A stretch of 12,929 nt of DNA from Anaerotignum sp. (GTDB taxonomy: Bacteria; Bacillota; Clostridia; Lachnospirales; Anaerotignaceae): positions 1 through 12,929 of the forward strand of contig JAHHTV010000025.1 of the NCBI GenBank assembly GCA_020024395.1. The letters run 5' to 3'. Positions 7,081 to 12,929 of the stretch are shown here, one piece after another. Position 1 is the stretch's first letter; the number at the start of each line of letters is the position of its first letter. Under the pieces are notes generated by a model. It worked only from the letters and a program-made list of their open reading frames with translations, had not been told where the DNA came from and ran no database searches. The position numbers and the translations under genes were made by a program.

Positions 7081-7109
7081 ATTTTAGACAATACAACACC
7101 ATTTGTCAA
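7081..7109 (-). promoter_or_regulatory. valS promoter
   Basis: On the minus strand, a perfect TTGACA (7104-7109) is separated by 17 bp from TAAAAT (7081-7086, 5/6). It is the strongest promoter in the window. It begins 28 bp after the ftsW stop, and its start point near 7074 fits the 5' end of the T-box stem I. Confidence 0.85.
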
Positions 7110-7137
7110 TAGCATTTTGCAAATTATTCTGTATTCT

Positions 7138-8283
7138 TTATTCTTTTGGGTATCTGGAAATATTCAAAAGCATACCCATCATACCCAATGTAAACACCAA
7201 TGCAGTACCACCATAGCTGATAAATGGTAATGGTTGCCCTGTATTCGGTATGGTATTGGTTACAACGCCAATGTTAATCAATGATTGGAATGCGATTGTC
7301 GCTGTAATCCCTGTTGCAACAAGCATCGCATAGCTGTCTTTTGCATTGAGTGCAATGCGTATGCCACGCCATACCAACACTGCAAACAGCACAATCACAA
7401 GCCCTGCACCAATTAGCCCCAATTCTTCACAAATAATCGCAAATATAATATCATTATGTGCTTCTGGTATAAATGTTTTTTGTCTGCTCTGTCCCAATCC
7501 AACGCCAAACAAGCCACCAGAAGCCACTGCATACAACCCTTGAATAATCTGAAACCCACCATCTAACGGAGAAGACCACGGGTCTAACCATGTCTGTATT
7601 CGACCCAAACGATAGCGAAATTTTGGCAATGCTACCATCAAAGCGGCAAATGGTACCACAGCCGCAAAACCTGCAACAAAATACCATATTCTAGGGCTTG
7701 CAATAAATAATATGGTAACACCCACCATAAGCAATAACAATGCTGTTGAAAAGTTCGTCATTGCAATCAAAACCACAGGGATACCCAATATCATCAATGC
7801 CCGCACAAATCCAGCCAAATTGCCCAATTCTTTGCGATGGTTCACCACATACAATGACAAATACAATATCACAGCAACTTTGCTAAATTCAGATGGTTGA
7901 AACTGTATGGGGCCAATTTCAATCCATCTTGTCTGCCCTTTTACATTTTTTCCAACAAAAGGCAATATCAACAGCAGAAAATTGGAAGCCATATAAAACA
8001 AAAAAGCAAACCGTTTCCAAAATTGATATGGGATATTCATACACACAATCATACCAATAATTCCCAATACCGCCCACATACCTTGTCGTTTGAGATAATA
8101 AAACATATCATTGTCAAATGCTTCACTTGTCATGGTACTATAATAACTGGCACTGAATATCATCACTACACCAAAAAGCACCAATGTCAACACAACAAAA
8201 AGCAAACCAAAATCATAGGTATCCGGCTTGATAAACCTTCTTCTCGGTTTTCTTGTTGTTCCCGCCTGTTTTGTTTGGCTCAT
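7138..8283 (-). CDS. ftsW: FtsW/SpoVE-type SEDS peptidoglycan glycosyltransferase
   Basis: Polytopic membrane protein of 381 residues. SEDS proteins polymerise lipid II into glycan strands with a partner class B PBP, during division (FtsW) or spore cortex formation (SpoVE). Seen here: a basic cytoplasmic N-terminus (1-22), about ten hydrophobic segments, GQTRWIEIG...QPSEFSK (116-135), RIQTWLDPW (228-236), GGLFGVGLGQS (256-266), PEAHNDIIFAIICEELG (273-289) and the signature TGQPLPFISYGGT (348-360). The usual QPD-x-GT stretch of the family reads TNFST at 176-180. The position after murD matches that of spoVE in Bacillus, so FtsW and SpoVE cannot be told apart by sequence alone. A GAGGTG site lies 5 nt before the ATG, and there is a 21-nt gap from murD. 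No terminator is visible after the gene. Confidence 0.92.
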   Translation of the reverse strand: MSQTKQAGTTRKPRRRFIKPDTYDFGLLFVVLTLVLFGVVMIFSASYYSTMTSEAFDNDMFYYLKRQGMWAVLGIIGMIVCMNIPYQFWKRFAFLFYMASNFLLLILPFVGKNVKGQTRWIEIGPIQFQPSEFSKVAVILYLSLYVVNHRKELGNLAGFVRALMILGIPVVLIAMTNFSTALLLLMVGVTILFIASPRIWYFVAGFAAVVPFAALMVALPKFRYRLGRIQTWLDPWSSPLDGGFQIIQGLYAVASGGLFGVGLGQSRQKTFIPEAHNDIIFAIICEELGLIGAGLVIVLFAVLVWRGIRIALNAKDSYAMLVATGITATIAFQSLINIGVVTNTIPNTGQPLPFISYGGTALVFTLGMMGMLLNISRYPKE

Positions 8284-8304
8284 GCCTTCACCTCGTTCTT
8301 TGTT

Positions 8305-9663
8305 TTATTTCAGAAAAGATTTGACTTGTTCTTTGAAACAGTTGCCACGCTGTTCATAATTGTCAAACATCCCCCAGCTTGCACAAGCAGGAGAAAGCAA
8401 TACACAATCACCAGATGTTGCTTGTTTACGACATTCGTTTACTGCATCTTCAAATGTTTCACATTCTGTGATTGCTGTAAAACCATATTTTTCTGCAGAT
8501 TGTCTGATTTGTTTTGCAGTCACACCAATCAAAACCAAATGTTTTACACGTCCTTTGAATAGCTGTGTCCATGTATCAAAAGAAACACCCTTGTCATAGC
8601 CACCACCAATCAATACAATCGGCTTTTCCATTGCCAATACCGCACGAATAGAAGCATCTGTATTTGTGCCTTTGGAATCATTGTAATAGTCCACACCATC
8701 TACGGTTGCCACATATTCAATGCGATGTTCTACACCAGCAAATTCTCTTAATACCGCTCTGATATTTTCCAAAGGAATATTTGCACAAATTGCCATTGCT
8801 GCTGCTGCCATGACATTTTCATAATTGTGTACCCCAAGTATCCGCAATTCTTTTACAGAAAGCAGTATTTCATCTATATTGTTCCATTTTATATAAATAT
8901 TTTCATTTTCCAAATAAATGCCTTTTTCCAATACTTTTTGGCTACTGAAAAAGAAAATTTGTGCTTTTGTTTTTTCTGCCATACCACGACAAACATCATC
9001 TGCATGGTTCAATATGCAATAATCATTTTCTGTTTGATTTGCAAATATGCGTTCTTTCATGGCAATATAATTTTCCATTGTTTTATGACGGTTCAAATGG
9101 TCAGGCGTGATATTGAGCACAGCGCTAATATGAGGACAGAATGTTTTTGCTTTCTCCATTTGAAAACTGCTGATTTCTGCTACCACCCAATCATCTTTTG
9201 TCAGCGTTTCTACTTTTTCACTATATGGAATACCAATATTTCCCACAACGGCTGTGTTTTTATATACAGTTTTCATCATTTCGCCTACCAATGTTGTTGT
9301 AGTGGTTTTGCCATTTGTGCCTGTAATGGCTGTCATGGGGCAGTGTGTTTGTGTGTATGCCAGTTCCACTTCACTAATGACACAAACACCTGCTTGTTCT
9401 GCTTTTTGTATAAAATCCAAATCGCAAGGCACACCAGGGCTTAACACAATCAAATCTTGTTTTTCTGCAATGTCATCTGGATTTTTCCCTGTATACAGCA
9501 CAACACCTTTTTGTTCCAAATCCAAAGCTGTCTGTGGCACATCTTCTCGTTTTTTCATATCTTGTAATGTGACAATAGCACCTTGTTTTTGCAATAATGT
9601 TGCTGCTGCAATACCACTTCTTGCCATACCACAAACCAATGCGTGTATTCCATTTTGGTTCAT
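8305..9663 (-). CDS. murD: UDP-N-acetylmuramoylalanine--D-glutamate ligase
   Basis: Cytoplasmic Mur ligase of 452 residues that adds D-glutamate to UDP-MurNAc-L-Ala with ATP, the second amino acid step of the stem peptide. Visible are an N-terminal Rossmann-like UDP-binding domain (GMARSGIAAATLL, 12-24), the ATP loop TGTNGKTTTTT (114-124), the central NITPDHLNRHKTMENY (184-199), the EHRIEYV turn and the C-terminal NDSKGTN binding motif. The ATG at 9663 is chosen over an in-frame TTG at 9684, since AAGAAGGA lies 6 nt before the ATG and the TTG overlaps the mraY stop region. The gap to mraY is 17 nt, indicating co-transcription. A 36-bp stretch is nearly identical to part of murE. Confidence 0.97.
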   Translation of the reverse strand: MNQNGIHALVCGMARSGIAAATLLQKQGAIVTLQDMKKREDVPQTALDLEQKGVVLYTGKNPDDIAEKQDLIVLSPGVPCDLDFIQKAEQAGVCVISEVELAYTQTHCPMTAITGTNGKTTTTTLVGEMMKTVYKNTAVVGNIGIPYSEKVETLTKDDWVVAEISSFQMEKAKTFCPHISAVLNITPDHLNRHKTMENYIAMKERIFANQTENDYCILNHADDVCRGMAEKTKAQIFFFSSQKVLEKGIYLENENIYIKWNNIDEILLSVKELRILGVHNYENVMAAAAMAICANIPLENIRAVLREFAGVEHRIEYVATVDGVDYYNDSKGTNTDASIRAVLAMEKPIVLIGGGYDKGVSFDTWTQLFKGRVKHLVLIGVTAKQIRQSAEKYGFTAITECETFEDAVNECRKQATSGDCVLLSPACASWGMFDNYEQRGNCFKEQVKSFLK

Positions 9664-9680
9664 ATCATTTCCTTCTTTCC

Positions 9681-10667
9681 TCAAAACATATTCTTACAGC
9701 CCAAAAATCCCACCAAACAAAGCAAAGCCGTTGCCACATAAAACAATGTCACAACTTTTGTTTCTCTCCAACCACATTGCTCTAAATGATGGTGGAATGG
9801 TGCCATTTTGAACAATCTTCTACCTTCACCATATTTGCGTTTTGTGATTTTGAACCAACCTACCTGCAACATAACGGTAATAGATTCCCACAAATAAATA
9901 AAACCAACCACAACAATAAATATGGGCATTTTCAGCACAAATGCAGTTGCTGCAACAAATCCGCCCAATGCCAAAGAGCCTGTATCGCCCATAAATACTT
10001 TTGCAGGATAAGAATTGAATATCAAAAACGCCAGCAAAGCCCCAATGATTGCACCACAAACGGGAGAAATCAAGCTACCTGCTGCCCATGATACAATCAT
10101 AAAAAATGCTGCAACAATCAATGTTACACCGCCTGCCAAACCATCCAAACCATCTGTCAAATTGACACCGTTTACCGTACCCAATATTGCCACAAACACA
10201 AATGGTATAAACAAAATACCCAAATCCAACTGCAATCCATTTGCAAAAGGGATATAAACCGCTGTTCCTACGCCACTTTCAAACAAATACCAACAAAATA
10301 CAGCTGTTACAACCAACTGCAATGCCAATTTTTGCCATGCACGTAATCCCAAAGAACGTTTTTTCACCACTTTGATATAATCATCTAAAAATCCGATTAA
10401 CCCATAACAAAGCGTCATCAACACCACTGCCATACCATCTGTATTATCTTTGAGAAAAAATACAGACGCCACAACAAATGCAATCAAAAATGCAATACCA
10501 CCCATTGTTGGTGTACCTTGTTTTTGTAAATGTGTTTGTGGGCCATCATCACGCACATTCTGTCCAAATTTCATACGGTGTAATATGGGAATGACCACAG
10601 GACACAATATCACCCCAATGACAAATGCAATCAATATTGCATAAACTGCCTGTTCCAAAGAACTCAC
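9681..10667 (-). CDS. mraY: phospho-N-acetylmuramoyl-pentapeptide-transferase
   Basis: Integral membrane enzyme of 328 residues that moves phospho-MurNAc-pentapeptide from UDP to undecaprenyl phosphate, making lipid I. Family marks: GTPTMGGIAF (51-60), the catalytic-site aspartates LDDY (94-97), NLTDGLDG (169-176), the Mg-binding FMGDTGS (225-231) and the FHHHLE histidine motif (291-296). There are about ten hydrophobic segments. The start is GTG at 10667, 1 nt after the murF stop. Its AAGGAG site (10677-10682) lies inside the last codons of murF, so translation is probably coupled. Confidence 0.98.
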   Translation of the reverse strand: MSSLEQAVYAILIAFVIGVILCPVVIPILHRMKFGQNVRDDGPQTHLQKQGTPTMGGIAFLIAFVVASVFFLKDNTDGMAVVLMTLCYGLIGFLDDYIKVVKKRSLGLRAWQKLALQLVVTAVFCWYLFESGVGTAVYIPFANGLQLDLGILFIPFVFVAILGTVNGVNLTDGLDGLAGGVTLIVAAFFMIVSWAAGSLISPVCGAIIGALLAFLIFNSYPAKVFMGDTGSLALGGFVAATAFVLKMPIFIVVVGFIYLWESITVMLQVGWFKITKRKYGEGRRLFKMAPFHHHLEQCGWRETKVVTLFYVATALLCLVGFLGCKNMF

Positions 10668-10668
10668 T

Positions 10669-12051
10669 TTATTTCACTCCTTGTAATTTTTCCACTGTTT
10701 TTTCCAATCCCATACTGCGGGACGCCTTCAACAACACAGTATCTCCTTTTTGCAAAAGCGATAAGCCTTTTTCCCAAAACATCTCCTGTGTATCAAAGCA
10801 ATATACTGCTGTCATACCATTTTCTTTGGCACCTTCTGCCATATGCTCACAAAATTTCCCAATACAGCATAACACATCTGTTTGTTTTTGTGCCGCATAG
10901 GCACCGACTTCTTTATGCATTTGTTGTGCAAAATCGCCCAATTCTCCCATAAAGCCTAATATTGCGACTTTTCTGCCTGTAGCATTTTGTAAAATATCCA
11001 AAGATGCTTTTGCAGATACGGGATTGGAATTATACACATCATTCAAAAGTGTAAAACCATTTTCCATATGCATCACTGCCATACGGTTTTTTGTTGGCAC
11101 AAATGTTTCAATACCTTTTTTGATTTCTTCCAATGTCAAGCCTAGAGCCAAACCAACAGCCGCCGCAGACAATGCATTCAACACCATATGACTACCAGGC
11201 AAAGGCACTACAACATCTATCACACCTTTTGGTGTATGCATAGTGCATTTTGTTTGTTCCAGTCCCAATGTCTGTATATTGTCCGCATAAATACCAGATT
11301 GATTTTCAATACCAAACCATTGTACATCAAAAGGCAATTTTCCTTTTAATGTTACCAGCATATCGTTATCACCATTTAGCACCGCAACACCATTTTGCTG
11401 CATAAAATCAAACATTTCACATTTTGCCTTCAAAATCCCCTCTCGGCTTCCCAAATATTCAATGTGTGCCACACCCACATTGGAAATCAAACCAATATGC
11501 GGACGCACCACTTCAGCCAATCTGTGTATTTCTCCAAAATGGTTCATACCCATTTCAATGATTGCTGCTTGGTGTTCTTCTTCTAGGCCAAACAATGTCA
11601 AAGGCACACCGATTTCATTGTTATAATTGCCTTGTGTCCATAATGTGTGATATTTTTGGCTTACCACAGAAGCCACCATATCTTTTGTTGTGGTTTTACC
11701 TACACTTCCTGTAATTCCTACAAAAGGAATATCAAATTGGTCACGGTAATATTTTGCCAATGCCAACAAAGCTGTCCCTGCCTGTTCTACCAACAACAAT
11801 ACACAATCATTTTGTGGCTTGATTTCTTGTTCTGTAAAACAAGCCGTCACGCCTTTTTGCATACAATCTGCAATAAAACGATGTCCGTCTGTGTTTTCTC
11901 CTTTCAGTGGCACAAACAAACTGTCTGCTTTTGCCTCTCTGGAATCTTGTGTTATATGGGAAATGGTTATTTTTTCCGCTTTTTTTGCATCATTTGCCAA
12001 TATTTTGGCATTTGTTGCTTTTGCAATTTCTGCAATGGTTAATTTTTTCAT
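10669..12051 (-). CDS. murF: UDP-N-acetylmuramoyl-tripeptide--D-alanyl-D-alanine ligase
   Basis: Cytoplasmic Mur ligase of 460 residues that adds D-Ala-D-Ala to the UDP-MurNAc-tripeptide, completing the cytoplasmic stem peptide. Visible: an N-terminal substrate domain with TQDSREAK (34-41) and LFVPLKGENTDGH (45-57), the ATP loop GITGSVGKTTTKD (112-124), NYNNEIGVPLTLF (142-154), EMGMNHFGEI (166-175), NVGVAHIEYLGSREGILKAK (191-210) and, in the C-terminal domain, NDVYNSNPVSAK. The ATG at 12049-12051 overlaps the murE TGA (ATGA), and GGAGAGG lies 7 nt upstream. A TTG two codons earlier sits too close to that site. It is coupled to murE before and mraY after. Confidence 0.97.
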   Translation of the reverse strand: MKKLTIAEIAKATNAKILANDAKKAEKITISHITQDSREAKADSLFVPLKGENTDGHRFIADCMQKGVTACFTEQEIKPQNDCVLLLVEQAGTALLALAKYYRDQFDIPFVGITGSVGKTTTKDMVASVVSQKYHTLWTQGNYNNEIGVPLTLFGLEEEHQAAIIEMGMNHFGEIHRLAEVVRPHIGLISNVGVAHIEYLGSREGILKAKCEMFDFMQQNGVAVLNGDNDMLVTLKGKLPFDVQWFGIENQSGIYADNIQTLGLEQTKCTMHTPKGVIDVVVPLPGSHMVLNALSAAAVGLALGLTLEEIKKGIETFVPTKNRMAVMHMENGFTLLNDVYNSNPVSAKASLDILQNATGRKVAILGFMGELGDFAQQMHKEVGAYAAQKQTDVLCCIGKFCEHMAEGAKENGMTAVYCFDTQEMFWEKGLSLLQKGDTVLLKASRSMGLEKTVEKLQGVK

Positions 12052-12929
12052 AAACAATCCTCTCCAAATGCATTTCGTACTTCCTCCACATCATCAAAAT
12101 GAATGGTTTTATCTGCAAATATTTGATATGTTTCATGACCTTTGCCTGCAATCAGTATCACATCGTTTTCATTTGCAATGGATACTGCACGCTGTATGGC
12201 TTTTTGTCTATCCACTTCCATTTCATACTGTGTTGTCACAGTCTTTGTCCCTGCTTCTACATCACGCAATATTTGCATTGGGTCTTCTGTTCTTGGATTA
12301 TCTGATGTCAAAATACAATAATCTGCCAATTTACCAGCACATTCTCCCATGATAGGGCGTTTTGTTTTATCTCTGTCACCACCGCAACCAAATACAGCAA
12401 TCAATCTACCTTTTGCAAATTCTCTTGCCGTTTTCAACACATTGACCAATCCATCTGGTGTATGTGCATAATCCACGATTGCTGTATAACCTTTTTTGCT
12501 GTGTATACTTTGAAATCTACCTGCAATTCCTTGATTTTTTGAAATCCCTTTCAATATGGTTTCTATATCCATATGCAAACATAAACAAGCACCAATCGCC
12601 CCCAAAGCATTATATACACTAAATCTGCCTGGCGTATGCAATTTCACCTCATAGCATTTTTGTTGGTATAACAATGTGAATGTTGTACCCTCTGCCGAAA
12701 CCACAATTTGCTCAGCTTTCAAATCCGCATCCTTGTCAATACCATATGTCAAAACACTACCTTTTGCACAATCTGCCATATATTGCCCTGCAGCATCATC
12801 TATATTGATGACACTTTTTTCACTTTTTGCAAAAAGCAAACCTTTTGCTTTTTGATAATTTTCCATTGTTTTATGATAATCCAAATGGTCTTGTGTCAAA
12901 TTGGTAAACACGCCCACGTCATATAACAC
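12048..12929 (-). CDS. murE: UDP-MurNAc-tripeptide synthetase, meso-DAP type (partial, 5' end outside window)
   Basis: C-terminal 293 residues of MurE, which adds the third stem-peptide residue to UDP-MurNAc-L-Ala-D-Glu. The first codon in the window is GTG (Val) within the central domain, so roughly 190 N-terminal residues, including the ATP loop, lie outside. Visible are NLTQDHLDYHKTMENY (10-25 of the fragment), the AGRFQ turn (136-140), DYAHTPDGL (153-161), FGCGGDRDKTKRPIMG (180-195), the DNPR motif (210-213; bases 12291-12302) and AGKGHETYQ near the end. DNPR is the meso-diaminopimelate-selective signature of the family, as opposed to L-lysine enzymes. The gene overlaps murF by 4 nt. Confidence 0.97.
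   Translation of the reverse strand: MLYDVGVFTNLTQDHLDYHKTMENYQKAKGLLFAKSEKSVINIDDAAGQYMADCAKGSVLTYGIDKDADLKAEQIVVSAEGTTFTLLYQQKCYEVKLHTPGRFSVYNALGAIGACLCLHMDIETILKGISKNQGIAGRFQSIHSKKGYTAIVDYAHTPDGLVNVLKTAREFAKGRLIAVFGCGGDRDKTKRPIMGECAGKLADYCILTSDNPRTEDPMQILRDVEAGTKTVTTQYEMEVDRQKAIQRAVSIANENDVILIAGKGHETYQIFADKTIHFDDVEEVRNAFGEDCL

Noticed and set aside
7897..8562. 221-residue plus-strand frame spanning ftsW and murD
   Set aside because: It is a shadow of two well-supported genes on the other strand, low-complexity in composition, with no initiation signals.
8827..9444. 205-residue plus-strand frame antisense to murD
   Set aside because: Same reason: complementary-strand shadow with aberrant composition.
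1..12929. CRISPR arrays, insertion sequences, tRNA or rRNA genes, phage or defence genes
   Set aside because: Searched by eye on both strands: no regular repeat-spacer pattern, transposase, integrase, inverted-repeat-bounded element or cloverleaf was seen. The region reads as core chromosome.

Overview
The window looks like a chromosomal stretch of a low-GC Gram-positive anaerobe of the Clostridia, plausibly Lachnospiraceae-like. The evidence is the A/T-rich codon use, strong GGAGG-type ribosome binding sites, the valine T-box leader, the FtsW sequence style and the gene order murE-murF-mraY-murD-ftsW. The assignment is inference from protein style and gene order; no rRNA is present. The MurE fragment carries the DNPR motif, so the peptidoglycan probably contains meso-diaminopimelate.

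Left part (1-4166), small independent units: a 51-residue Cys-rich single-pass membrane protein (+), a cytidylate-kinase-like P-loop protein (-), aspartyl-tRNA synthetase aspS (+), a stand-alone B3/B4 (PheRS beta editing-like) domain protein (-) that starts with TTG, and an unrecognised 136-residue helical protein (+). The convergent pairs are separated by three bidirectional terminators (about 239-274, 2888-2921 and 4134-4166). The two divergent gaps hold recognisable sigma-A-type promoters.

Middle part (4170-7109): valS (-) with a complete T-box leader. A consensus TTGACA-N17-TAAAAT promoter drives a roughly 250-nt leader with an AGUA motif, an apical GGCUGUAAGG element, a GUA (valine) specifier, a stem III hairpin, the T-box sequence and an intrinsic terminator. 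Uncharged tRNA-Val should therefore induce valS.

Right part (7138-12929), all on the minus strand: murE (5' end outside the window), murF, mraY, murD and ftsW. They are tightly packed (4-nt overlap, 1-nt, 17-nt and 21-nt gaps) and form the cytoplasmic and early membrane steps of lipid II synthesis plus a SEDS polymerase. The cluster stops after ftsW: instead of murG, the valS promoter starts 28 bp later with no terminator between them.

I did not find a wholly novel system. The points most worth a second look are the free-standing B3/B4 protein among tRNA synthetase genes, the unknown 136-residue protein beside it, the Cys-rich mini-protein missing from simple ORF calls, and the junction of the shortened dcw cluster with the T-box-controlled valS.
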